Origin: Eubacteriaceae bacterium
GTDB taxonomy: Bacteria; Bacillota; Clostridia; Peptostreptococcales; Anaerovoracaceae
Direction of reading: 5' to 3'
DNA: 32,405 nucleotides
Assembly (NCBI GenBank): GCA_029012125.1
Contig: JAQXLM010000083.1
Location: 1 to 32,405 of the forward strand
A program made the position numbers and the translations under genes. Position 1 is the first letter of the stretch; every line of letters begins with the position of its first letter. The notes under the pieces were generated by a model. That model saw only the letters and a program-made list of their open reading frames with translations, searched no databases and was not told the DNA's origin. Positions 16,253 to 24,018 of this stretch are shown here, piece after piece.

Positions 16253-18359
16253 AAAAGCGGCGGTTATCGGCCTGAGCACCGCCTTATGCCTTAGCTATAT
16301 GGGGGCATCCATATATGCGGCAACAAACAGTAACAAAACAGATGAGAATGAAAAGATTGATGACAGCAAGACACTGGTCTCCAAAATAGAGGAGGAAAGC
16401 GGCCTTGAAGAGGGGCATATTTCCAAGGATGAAACTGTATATGTGATTTCAGGAAGTGATGGGGCTGTTCAGAAAGTAATAGTAAGTGACTGGATTAAAA
16501 ACGGTATCAAGTCTGAGAAGGTGTCGGATTTCAGCAGCCTTCAGAACGTGGAAAACGTAAAAGGTGATGAGAAAGCCAAGATTGATGGAAAGAACATCCT
16601 GTGGGATGCTCAGGGGAATGACATATATTACAGAGGCGATATAAATAAGGAACTTCCTGTGGAGCTTGCAGTATCATACACCTTAGACGGAAAAGACATT
16701 AAACCGGCCCAGCTGAGCGGCAAAAGCGGCAAAGTGACTATCCGTTTTGACTATACCAACAGGCAGTATGAGATGATGAGTATTAACGGCAAAGAGGAAA
16801 AAATCTACGTTCCTTTTGCTGCGGTAACAGGATTGATTCTGGACAGTGATTCCTTCCGAAACGTGGAGATATCAAACGGAAAGCTGATAAATGACGGGGA
16901 TAAAACCATAGTCATGGGCTTTGCTCTGCCGGGTCTTCAGGATAATCTTGCCATTTCAAAAGACAAACTTGATATTCCTGACTATGTGGAAATAAAAGCC
17001 GATGTGGAGGATTTTCGCATGGGAATGACAGTAACCCTGGTATCAAATGAGTTTTTCAACGGCTCAGACAGGATAGATACGTCCTCGGCAGGTCAGCTTA
17101 GTGACAACATGGGAAAACTGGACGAAGGTATGAACAGGCTGCTGAATGGCTCATCAGATCTGTACGAGGGGCTGTCAACTTTGATGGACAAGTCCGGAGA
17201 AATGTCCGACGGTATCAAAGCCCTTGCAGGTGGAGCAAAGGCAGTAAACCAGGGTGCCGGGGATTTGAACCTGGGTGCATCAAAGGTAAAAGTCGGTGCT
17301 CATGACCTGTCTCAGGGGTTGGAAACTTTGACCGAAAACAATGATGCTCTGAAGAGCGGAGCTGAGCAGGTGTTCAAATCTCTGCTGAAAACGGCCACGG
17401 AGCAGATAAAAGCAGCGGGCCTGTCGGTAGATACGCTGACAATTGAAAATTACGGACAGGTTTTGGATGAACTGATTGGGGGACTGGATGAGAACAAGGT
17501 ATATGAGCAGGCTCTTGAGCAGGTTACAAAGGCGGTAGAGGAAAAACGACCTGATATTAAACAGGCCGTTACCGAAAACGTAAAGGCTCAGGTGGAGGAG
17601 CAGGTTACGGCGCAGGTTAAGGCGCAGGTAAGGACTGAGGTTACCGAGGCAGTCACTGCAGGGATGACGGAAGAGCAGAAAAACAGCGAGGATGTTCAGT
17701 CGCTTATTGATTCAAATGTGAACGCACGGATGGAAAGTGACGAGTTGAAGCAGGTAGTAAAGTCTGCTGTTGAGCAGCAGATGGAAACCGCTCAGATAAA
17801 GAATACCATAGAACAAAACGTGGAACTTCAGGTTCAAAAGGCAATCTCTGAGAATATGGCCTCTGAAGAGGTGCAGTCAAAGCTTTCAGCTGCTTCTGAG
17901 GGAAGCAGGGCGATTATTGACCTGAAGGCATCTCTGGATAGCTACAACGGATTTTATCTGGGTCTGCTTAGCTACACTAACGGCGTCTCCCAGGCTGCTG
18001 CAGGAGCAAAGACTCTGGAACAGGGGGCTTCCCAGATGAAGGAGGGTGCGGCTCAGCTGAAAGACGGAACCGGCACCTTATATGCCGGGGTAAAAACTCT
18101 TAAGGAGGGAACTCCTGCCCTGATTGACGGGATTTCAAAGTTAAAGGAAGGTTCGATGCAGCTGTCTGATGGATTAAATCAGTTCAACAAAGATGGGATA
18201 TCCAAGCTGATTAAGGCATTGGATGGTAATCTGGGTGACATCAAAGACAGATTGGATGCGACAGCCCATGTGTCTCAGAACTACCGAAGCTTCTCGGGAA
18301 TAAAAGGAAGAATGACCGGCCAGGTTAAGTTTATATATAGAACTGATGAAATCGAGTAG
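16236..18359 (+). CDS. Secreted YhgE/Pip-like repeat protein
   Basis: A 707-residue exported protein with a signal peptide (MKQWSKKAAVIGLSTALCLSY, cleavage likely after YAA near residue 29). A mixed region runs to about residue 270. Heptad-like repeats with the L.(D/E)G...L..G pattern (for example SSDLYEGLSTLMDKSGEMSDG) lie at about 290-375 and again at 585-650. Between them is a long charged coiled coil (about 420-560) with many Glu, Gln, Val and Ala. This repeat style is shared with YhgE/phage-infection-protein family members, but the terminal membrane cluster of YhgE is absent here. The start overlaps the MMPL gene and has GGAGGG upstream, so translation is coupled. A helper role at the outer face of the MMPL transporter is likely, though unproven. 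Confidence 0.8.
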   Translation: MKQWSKKAAVIGLSTALCLSYMGASIYAATNSNKTDENEKIDDSKTLVSKIEEESGLEEGHISKDETVYVISGSDGAVQKVIVSDWIKNGIKSEKVSDFSSLQNVENVKGDEKAKIDGKNILWDAQGNDIYYRGDINKELPVELAVSYTLDGKDIKPAQLSGKSGKVTIRFDYTNRQYEMMSINGKEEKIYVPFAAVTGLILDSDSFRNVEISNGKLINDGDKTIVMGFALPGLQDNLAISKDKLDIPDYVEIKADVEDFRMGMTVTLVSNEFFNGSDRIDTSSAGQLSDNMGKLDEGMNRLLNGSSDLYEGLSTLMDKSGEMSDGIKALAGGAKAVNQGAGDLNLGASKVKVGAHDLSQGLETLTENNDALKSGAEQVFKSLLKTATEQIKAAGLSVDTLTIENYGQVLDELIGGLDENKVYEQALEQVTKAVEEKRPDIKQAVTENVKAQVEEQVTAQVKAQVRTEVTEAVTAGMTEEQKNSEDVQSLIDSNVNARMESDELKQVVKSAVEQQMETAQIKNTIEQNVELQVQKAISENMASEEVQSKLSAASEGSRAIIDLKASLDSYNGFYLGLLSYTNGVSQAAAGAKTLEQGASQMKEGAAQLKDGTGTLYAGVKTLKEGTPALIDGISKLKEGSMQLSDGLNQFNKDGISKLIKALDGNLGDIKDRLDATAHVSQNYRSFSGIKGRMTGQVKFIYRTDEIE

Positions 18360-18386
18360 GTGAGGCTGCTATCGAGTAAGTGAGGC
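18351..18386 (+). repeat. Short direct repeat spanning the stop codon
   Basis: ATCGAGTAGGTGAGGC at 18351-18366 and ATCGAGTAAGTGAGGC at 18371-18386 differ by one base. The first contains the TAG stop of the preceding gene, which shows local duplication at the start of the repeat-rich region. Confidence 0.8.
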
Positions 18387-18492
18387 GTGAAAACGCCTCA
18401 CCAATAAGGTAAGGCGCTAAAACGCCTCGCAAATGAGGAAAGGCGTTAAAACGCCTTGCTAATAAGGTAAGGCGCTAAAACGCCTCATTTTA
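18380..18492 (+). repeat. Four 29-bp tandem hairpin repeats
   Basis: Units begin at 18380, 18409, 18438 and 18467 (the last is partial). Each holds the small hairpin AGGCG, a six-base A-rich loop, then CGCCT. In the first unit the stem is 8 bp (GTGAGGCG with CGCCTCAC). The linkers have drifted. The array begins 20 bases after a stop codon and could act as a compound terminator or mRNA 3' end protector. Confidence 0.9.
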
Positions 18493-18509
18493 CGGAATTA
18501 GGGGCTGAA

Positions 18510-18890
18510 TGCGCCGGATTTTGCCGCAAAATCCAAGAAAATACATCAAATGCGCCATGTTTTATTCTGCCGAGGATGAGCGGACGCTCCGCTCGTAGCA
18601 GCGCTACAAAATATAAATCGGAAATACGCCGCAATCACCAAGGGGAGAATGTGTTTGCGGCGTATTTACATTTTATTACTGTAAAAAAATAGATTGGGCA
18701 GCCAGCCACTTAACAAGACTGGAAAATACTGGAAGAACTATGATGAACACCAAAATGAATCTGAGTAACACCATGGCGCAAAGTGACTCTTTTCGATAGG
18801 AATGCGGCAAAATGTGGCGCACTCACTACTGTTTTGTTCAAAATGCGGCGTCAGGTGGCGCACTCACTGTTGTTTTGTTCAAAATGCGGC
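18510..18890. repeat. Quasi-palindromic intergenic element, copy B
   Basis: This is the second copy of the element at 9778-10226. Two inverted cores start at 18510 (TGCGCCGGATTTTGCCGCA) and 18551 (TGCGCCATGTTTTATT), 41 bp apart. The first contains its own dyad, GGATTTTG-CCG-CAAAATCC. The centre has a perfect 13-bp stem, AAATACGCCGCAA at 18622-18634 with TTGCGGCGTATTT at 18655-18667, then TTTACA...TGTAAA. Direct units with AATGCGGC lie at 18801, 18842 and 18883, preceded by an in-register half unit at 18773. Extra hairpins, GAGCGGA-CGC-TCCGCTC and GTAGC-AGC-GCTAC, lie at 18578-18607. Confidence 0.75.
18773..18890 (+). repeat. 41-bp tandem repeat array in copy B
   Basis: AATGCGGC at 18801, 18842 and 18883, and GGCGCA motifs in the same register, give an exact 41-bp period. 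The tail of each unit (CTGTTGTTTTGTTCAA type) is homogeneous here but unlike the tail of the array at 10031-10190, while the cores match. Confidence 0.92.
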
Positions 18891-18899
18891 ATTTAGACC

Positions 18900-19085
18900 C
18901 CCGGCGCCGACCAGGTCCGCAGGCCCAACTCCCGGCATCGACCAGGTCTGCAGGCCCAACTCCCGACGCCGACCAGGTCCACAGGCCCAACCCCCGGCGC
19001 CAACCAGATCCGCAGGCCCAACTCCCGACGCCGACCAGGTCCGCAGGCCCAACCCCCGACGCCGACCAGGTCCGCAGGCCCAACC
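18900..19085 (+). repeat. GC-rich 31-bp minisatellite, six units
   Basis: Six units of 31 bp, with consensus parts CCCGACGCCGACCAGG and TCCGCAGGCCCAACT, differ from each other at a few positions. A unit is about 74 percent G+C, far above its surroundings. The period is not a multiple of three, so each frame spells a different peptide and the open frames across it are not evidence of coding. It lies about 220 bases upstream of rho. Confidence 0.95.
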
Positions 19086-19276
19086 ACCCCATCCTTTTAC
19101 CATTTCAGAAACATTAGGGTTTTATTTTCCTTTAAGTTGTAATATAATAATACGATGAAACAATTCATATAATGTTCGATTCTGAACGAATTCCCACATG
19201 AAACCAAAGTTTATAAAAACGACAATAGCAAAAGTGAAAATAAGAGTGATTAAGGATCTTATAGAATAGAAAGGAC

Positions 19277-19296
19277 GCACCTTTCAGGTGCAGGTG
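19277..19296 (+). promoter_or_regulatory. Hairpin at the rho ribosome binding site
   Basis: GCACCT at 19277-19282, TTC, then AGGTGC at 19286-19291 form a small hairpin. The next five bases, AGGTG at 19292-19296, repeat its 3' arm and are the likely rho ribosome binding site, 8 bases before the ATG. CACCT could pair with either AGGTG copy, so translation may be tuned by a switch between two pairings. Confidence 0.45.
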
Positions 19297-19304
19297 ATTT
19301 TTGT

Positions 19305-20552
19305 ATGGACAAGAAATTAGATGATATTCAGGGACAGACGACAGTTGAAATGAATCAGGTATCGGGGAACACGGGCAACGACACCGGCAGTTCCTCAGGC
19401 CGCGACTCCAGCCGCGCAGAAGGCCCGAGCCAGGAACGCCCAGAGGTAGAAGGCATTCTGGAAATCGCAGAAGGCGGCTTCGGCTTCCTGCGATTCAACA
19501 ACTTTCTGACAAGTGAAAAGGATATTTACGTATCACCGACGCAGATCAGAAGATTCAACCTTAAGACAGGTGATTTGATAAAAGGCATTTCAAGGCTGCC
19601 TAAGGAAGGCGAGAGGTTTGGGGCTTTGTTGTATGTGCTGGAGGTTAACGGAGATGAGCCGGGGGCAGCCATCAGAAGACCCGACTTTGATAACCTGACG
19701 CCTATATTCCCTAGAGAAAGACTTACTCTGGAGGATGGCCCTGCTAATCTGGCAATGAGGCTTATCGATCTGATAGCACCTATAGGAAAGGGTCAGAGAG
19801 GACTGATAGTGGCACCGCCAAAGGCAGGTAAAACTACTTTGCTGAAAAACATTGCCAACAGTATAGAGAAAAAACATCCTGAGGTTGAGATGATCGTTCT
19901 TTTGATCGACGAAAGACCTGAGGAAGTAACAGATATGAGAAGATCCCTTGTCGGTGGAGAAGTAATCTATTCAACCTTTGACGAAATGCCGCAGCACCAC
20001 GTGAAGGTGGCGGAGATGGTCCTTGCCAGAGCGCAGAGACTGGCAGAGCACGGGAAGGACGTTGTAATACTTCTGGACAGCATCACCAGACTGGCAAGAG
20101 CATATAACCTGGTAGTTCCCGCATCAGGAAGGACTTTGTCGGGAGGACTTGACCCGGGAGCTCTTCACAAGCCAAAGAAGTTTTTCGGTGCGGCCAGAAA
20201 CCTGGAAGAAGGCGGCAGCATTACCATTCTGGCAACAGCCCTTGTGGAGACAGGCAGCAGAATGGACGATGTGATCTTTGAGGAATTTAAGGGAACCGGC
20301 AACATGGAGCTTCATCTTGACAGAAAGCTTTCAGAAAAGAGAATATTCCCGGCAATCGATCTTAACAAATCAGGAACACGTAAGGAAGACCTGCTGATGA
20401 GCCAGGATGAGCTGGAGGCAATCTGGACAATGCGCAGAGCTTTAGCTAACAACGGAACACAGGATGCGGCAGAAATGATAATCGATAACCTGGCACATAC
20501 TAAGACTAACAGCGATTTTATAGAAGTAATAAAGAAAGTGTTTTTAAAGTAA
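19305..20552 (+). CDS. rho: Transcription termination factor Rho
   Basis: This 415-residue RNA-dependent ATPase ends transcription of untranslated RNA. The RNA-binding cold-shock-like domain begins around residue 47, with GFGFLRF at about 58-64. Walker A (PPKAGKTT) is near residue 170, Walker B ([16 protein letters not shown]) near residue 255, and the Q/R-loop regions follow, with [18 protein letters not shown]. The first 46 residues are a polar, low-complexity linker rich in Gly, Ser, Asp and Gln, instead of the helical Rho_N domain. An in-frame TAA at 19251 rules out a long upstream extension. A TATAAT at 19144 might serve as promoter, but no good -35 is seen. The stop overlaps the next start (TAATG), making an operon with the DUF1385 gene and prmC. 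Confidence 0.97.
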   Translation: MDKKLDDIQGQTTVEMNQVSGNTGNDTGSSSGRDSSRAEGPSQERPEVEGILEIAEGGFGFLRFNNFLTSEKDIYVSPTQIRRFNLKTGDLIKGISRLPKEGERFGALLYVLEVNGDEPGAAIRRPDFDNLTPIFPRERLTLEDGPANLAMRLIDLIAPIGKGQRGLIVAPPKAGKTTLLKNIANSIEKKHPEVEMIVLLIDERPEEVTDMRRSLVGGEVIYSTFDEMPQHHVKVAEMVLARAQRLAEHGKDVVILLDSITRLARAYNLVVPASGRTLSGGLDPGALHKPKKFFGAARNLEEGGSITILATALVETGSRMDDVIFEEFKGTGNMELHLDRKLSEKRIFPAIDLNKSGTRKEDLLMSQDELEAIWTMRRALANNGTQDAAEMIIDNLAHTKTNSDFIEVIKKVFLK

Positions 20553-21550
20553 TGGATTTAAGTAAGATATTTCTAAAGGAAGCATGTCCCACCAAGGTGG
20601 GAGGGCAGGCCGTTATGGAAGGCATTATGATGCGAGGCGCACAGCGCAGTGCTGTGGCAAACCGGGTTCCTGACGGCAGAATACACATTAAAACCATGCC
20701 AAACAAAAAACTTGGCAAGTGGTCCCGGGTTCCGGTGATAAGAGGGGTTGTGAGTTTTGTTACCTCCCTTGTTCAGGGCACCGGCACACTGATGTACTCG
20801 GCAGAGGTGCTGGAAAAATACTGGCCTGAGGACCAGCTTGAAGAGGACAAGCTGACCAAATGGATGAATGAAAAGTTTGGTGAAAAGAAAGCGTGGAACA
20901 TACTGTTGTATATATCCGTGGCATTTTCGCTGGTTGTGTCCATTGGAGTTTTTGTTCTTTTGCCTACGGCGGCGGTTAACCTGCTGGGGGGACTGATCAA
21001 AAGCGCAGTGGTTTTGAACCTGATTGAGGGAGTTTTGAGGCTGGCCATTTTCCTGCTGTACGTCTGGGCAATAGCAAAGATGGAAGACATCAAAACAGTA
21101 TTCATGTATCACGGTGCTGAACACAAGACTATACACTGTTTTGAGAACGGACTGGAGCTGACACCGGAAAACGCCCAGCAGTTTTACACTCTGCACCCAA
21201 GATGCGGAACAAGCTTTCTGATGTTCGTTATGATAATAAGCTTAATACTCTTTTCGCTGTTTGGATGGCCGAACCTGGTTATGAGATTGACATCGAGACT
21301 GCTCCTGATTCCCGTTGTGGCAGGTTTGTCCTATGAGCTTTTGAAGTGGGCCGGAGGCAGTGACAATGCTTTGGTAAAGCTTCTCAGCCTGCCGGGACTC
21401 TACGTCCAAAAGCTGACTACTAACGAACCTACCAATGACCAGCTTGAAATAGCAATTGCAGCAATGAAGGCCGTAATGGTTCCGGAGGACACTCCATATT
21501 TCGAGGGCTTCTGCGACAAAGACGGCAACCTGATATCCCCGGAGGAATAA
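20552..21550 (+). CDS. DUF1385 (YqhQ-like) membrane protein
   Basis: A 332-residue member of the DUF1385/YqhQ family. The family signatures are KVGGQAVMEGIMMRG near the N-terminus and MYHGAEHKTIHCFE around residue 188, followed by LHPRCGTSFL. Three to five membrane segments lie between about residues 105 and 265. The function is not established; homologues are often found between rho/prmC/prfA-type genes in Firmicutes, as here. It overlaps rho by one base and is followed by prmC after one base, so all three are probably co-transcribed and translationally coupled. Its length is normal for the family. Confidence 0.9.
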   Translation: MDLSKIFLKEACPTKVGGQAVMEGIMMRGAQRSAVANRVPDGRIHIKTMPNKKLGKWSRVPVIRGVVSFVTSLVQGTGTLMYSAEVLEKYWPEDQLEEDKLTKWMNEKFGEKKAWNILLYISVAFSLVVSIGVFVLLPTAAVNLLGGLIKSAVVLNLIEGVLRLAIFLLYVWAIAKMEDIKTVFMYHGAEHKTIHCFENGLELTPENAQQFYTLHPRCGTSFLMFVMIISLILFSLFGWPNLVMRLTSRLLLIPVVAGLSYELLKWAGGSDNALVKLLSLPGLYVQKLTTNEPTNDQLEIAIAAMKAVMVPEDTPYFEGFCDKDGNLISPEE

Positions 21551-21551
21551 A

Positions 21552-22454
21552 ATGAGTCTGAACGTAAAAGAAATACTGGAAATCGGCAAAAGACAACTGG
21601 AAGAATACAATATCGCCGACGCAGCCATAGACTGCAAGCTTTTATACTGCTACATGATGAACATAAACACCACCGCCATGATTCTGGAATATCAAAAAAC
21701 TCTGGACGAGGAACACTGCGACGAGTATTTCAAGCTTCTTGACCTTCGTTCCTCAGGAATGCCACTGCAGTACATAACAGGCACCCAGGAATTCATGGGA
21801 ATGGAGTTCAATGTAAATGAAAACGTACTGATTCCAAGGCAGGACACGGAAACTATGGTGGAGGACGCCCTGGAGATAATCGACCAAAACACCCTTCGCG
21901 GAGAATCACTTTCCATCAAAGCCAAGGGCAGCTGGGACATTCTGGACCTTTGCTGCGGCAGCGGTGCCATAGGCATCTCAATATCAAAGCTGTCAAAGAA
22001 CACAAAGGTCACATGCTCTGATTTAAGTGGCAATGCTCTTCAGGTTGCAAGAACCAATGCATCAAAGCTCAATGCCAAAATCGCCTTCAAGGAAGGCGAT
22101 CTGCTGGAACCTTTCAAGGGCAGATTTAAAAACAGAAAATTTGATATGATTATCTCTAATCCGCCTTACATAAAAAGCGATGTCATACCCGGCCTTCAGA
22201 CAGAGGTGAAAGACCATGAGCCAATGATGGCACTGGACGGCGGTGAGAGTGGACTGGACTATTACGAGAGAATAATAGCCGATGCGGCAGGCTGTCTGAA
22301 AAAAGAAGGTATCCTGATGCTGGAGATAGGCCACGACCAGCGAGAGGATGTATGCAGGCTGATTGAAGAAACAGGAAGCTTTAAAGATATTACAGGTCTG
22401 AAGGATCTGGCGGGCCGTGATCGAATCGTATTTGCCATTGTGGCAGGCAAGTAG
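21552..22454 (+). CDS. prmC: Release factor glutamine methyltransferase
   Basis: A 300-residue SAM-dependent methyltransferase that modifies the glutamine of the GGQ motif in peptide release factors. The N-terminal helical domain (about residues 1-75) recognises the release factor. The SAM-binding loop DLCCGSGAIGISI is near residue 135, and the NPPY catalytic motif lies in IISNPPYIKSD around residue 200. GGAGGAATAAA precedes the ATG. prfA, its substrate gene, is located 450 bases downstream beyond rpmE, which supports the assignment. It ends in TAG, with no terminator visible before the rpmE promoter. Confidence 0.95.
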   Translation: MSLNVKEILEIGKRQLEEYNIADAAIDCKLLYCYMMNINTTAMILEYQKTLDEEHCDEYFKLLDLRSSGMPLQYITGTQEFMGMEFNVNENVLIPRQDTETMVEDALEIIDQNTLRGESLSIKAKGSWDILDLCCGSGAIGISISKLSKNTKVTCSDLSGNALQVARTNASKLNAKIAFKEGDLLEPFKGRFKNRKFDMIISNPPYIKSDVIPGLQTEVKDHEPMMALDGGESGLDYYERIIADAAGCLKKEGILMLEIGHDQREDVCRLIEETGSFKDITGLKDLAGRDRIVFAIVAGK

Positions 22455-22486
22455 AGAAAAAATCTTCGAAAACCGGCAAAAAACAC

Positions 22487-22515
22487 TTGTTTCAGTGGTT
22501 TGAGTGTGATATAAT
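22487..22515 (+). promoter_or_regulatory. Promoter of rpmE
   Basis: TTGTTT at 22487-22492 and a perfect TATAAT at 22510-22515 with a 17-base spacer lie 67 bases before the rpmE start. Confidence 0.8.
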
Positions 22516-22582
22516 CAACAAGCTGTGAAGAATACAGTAGAAAATTATGCACGGATGAATCCGAGCAGGAAAGAGGTATAAC

Positions 22583-22780
22583 ATGAAGGAAGGAATCCAT
22601 CCTGATTATAAGGAATGTAAAGTAACTTGCGCATGTGGTAACAGCTTTGTAACTAAGTCAACTAAAGAAGAGTTAAGACTTGACGTTTGCTCAGCATGTC
22701 ATCCATTCTTTACAGGACAGCAGAAGTTCATCAACCGTGGTGGACGTGTTGAAAAGTTCAAGAACAAGTACAACCTGTAA
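22583..22780 (+). CDS. rpmE: Ribosomal protein L31
   Basis: A 65-residue L31 of the zinc-binding type. Cysteines are in CKVTCACGN near residue 12-18 and CSACHP around residue 37, followed by [22 protein letters not shown], the normal family ending. It is a surface protein of the large subunit that bridges to the small subunit. AAAGAGG precedes the ATG. The gene has its own promoter and terminator and stands between prmC and prfA, a common Firmicutes order. Confidence 0.97.
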   Translation: MKEGIHPDYKECKVTCACGNSFVTKSTKEELRLDVCSACHPFFTGQQKFINRGGRVEKFKNKYNL

Positions 22781-22801
22781 GTTATATAATCAGAAGAATC
22801 C

Positions 22802-22834
22802 AAAACCGGAAATTTTCAATTTCCGGTTTTTTAT
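22802..22834 (+). terminator. Terminator after rpmE
   Basis: AAAACCGGAAAT pairs with ATTTCCGGTTTT across a short loop, followed by T residues. It falls 22 bases after the rpmE stop. Confidence 0.93.
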
Positions 22835-22903
22835 TGCAGTAATGTGTGGTACAATAGTACATTAGAGAGAATTTGTAAACTTTGATAAATCAAGGAGAAA
22901 AAG

Positions 22904-23968
22904 ATGTTTGATAAGTTGGATTTTATAGTTGAAAAATATGAAGAAATGTCACTTAAGGTGTCTGATCCGGAAGTGATTAACAATCAGCCGGTATGGCAGA
23001 AGTATATTAAGGATATGGGCGAAATGGAGCCTATCGTAAAGAAGTACGAGGAGTATAAGGCAGCCAAGGAAGGTCTCAGAGATGCAAAGGAAATCCTGGA
23101 GACTGAGACTGACGAGGAGATGCGTGATCTTGCAAAGATGGAAATCAGCGAGCTGGAGGAGCAGATTGAGACTAACGAGAGCGAGCTGAAGATTCTGCTT
23201 CTTCCTAAGGACCCTAACGATGAGAAAAACGTAATTCTTGAAGTAAGAGCCGGAACAGGCGGTGAAGAGGCTGCACTTTTCGGACAGGATCTTTTGAGAA
23301 TGTACATGAGATATGCTGAAAGACAGAGATGGAAGACAGAGCTGATGGACGTTAACGACACAGGAATCGGTGGAATTAAGGAAGCCGTTGTTCTGATTAA
23401 AGGTAAGGGTGCATATTCCAGACTGAAGTACGAGAGCGGCGTTCACAGAGTACAGCGTGTACCTGAAACCGAATCTGCAGGCAGAGTTCATACCTCAGCG
23501 GCTACAGTTGCCGTACTTCCTGAAGTAGATGACGTAGAAGTAGACCTGAACCCTAACGATGTAAGAGTTGACGTTTACAGGGCATCCGGTAACGGCGGAC
23601 AGTGCGTAAATACTACAGACTCAGCTGTCAGACTTACCCACATGCCTACAGGACTGGTTGTAACCTGTCAGGATGAAAAGTCACAGATTAAGAACAAGGA
23701 AAAGGCTTTCAAGGTTCTTAAGGCTAGACTGTACGACATGATGGTTCAGGAGCAGAATAAGGAGATTTCCGAAGCGAGAAAGAGCCAGGTCGGCTCCGGA
23801 GACAGAAGTGAAAGAATCAGGACATACAACTTCCCACAGGGAAGAGTATCTGAGCACAGAATCGGTCTTACGCTATACAAGCTGAACGCCATTCTGGACG
23901 GAGACCTGGATGAAATCATCGACGGACTGATTACCAGCGACCAGGCTGAAAAGATGAAGAACTTCTAA
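22904..23968 (+). CDS. prfA: Peptide chain release factor 1
   Basis: A 354-residue class I release factor that recognises UAA and UAG. The stop-codon tripeptide region reads [15 protein letters not shown] (PxT type, marking RF1 rather than RF2) around residues 185-199. The peptidyl-transferase motif GGQ is in [20 protein letters not shown] around residue 230; its glutamine is the PrmC target. The ATG has AAGGAGA 8 bases upstream. RF1 is the factor needed for all the visible stops in this window, since none is TGA. Confidence 0.98.
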   Translation: MFDKLDFIVEKYEEMSLKVSDPEVINNQPVWQKYIKDMGEMEPIVKKYEEYKAAKEGLRDAKEILETETDEEMRDLAKMEISELEEQIETNESELKILLLPKDPNDEKNVILEVRAGTGGEEAALFGQDLLRMYMRYAERQRWKTELMDVNDTGIGGIKEAVVLIKGKGAYSRLKYESGVHRVQRVPETESAGRVHTSAATVAVLPEVDDVEVDLNPNDVRVDVYRASGNGGQCVNTTDSAVRLTHMPTGLVVTCQDEKSQIKNKEKAFKVLKARLYDMMVQEQNKEISEARKSQVGSGDRSERIRTYNFPQGRVSEHRIGLTLYKLNAILDGDLDEIIDGLITSDQAEKMKNF

Positions 23969-23980
23969 AGAAGCATTTCT

Positions 23981-24010
23981 AAGGGAGTATTTCAATTAAG
24001 GGAGTATTTC
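23981..24010 (+). repeat. Duplicated ribosome-binding-like sequence before the Sua5 gene
   Basis: AAGGGAGTATTTC occurs at 23981-23993 and 23998-24010. The GGGAG of the second copy is 14 bases from the ATG at 24019, somewhat distant for a ribosome binding site. Confidence 0.75.
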
Positions 24011-24018
24011 GGTAAAAA

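Noticed and set aside
18380..19085. CRISPR array
   Set aside because: Periods of 29, 41 and 31 bp are simple tandem repeats without unique spacers, and there are no cas genes in the window.
18802..19158. Proline-rich or cysteine-rich coding sequences across the repeats, on either strand
   Set aside because: They lack ribosome binding sites, start in repeat elements, and the 31-bp period shifts the frame at every unit, so open frames are a by-product of GC-rich composition.
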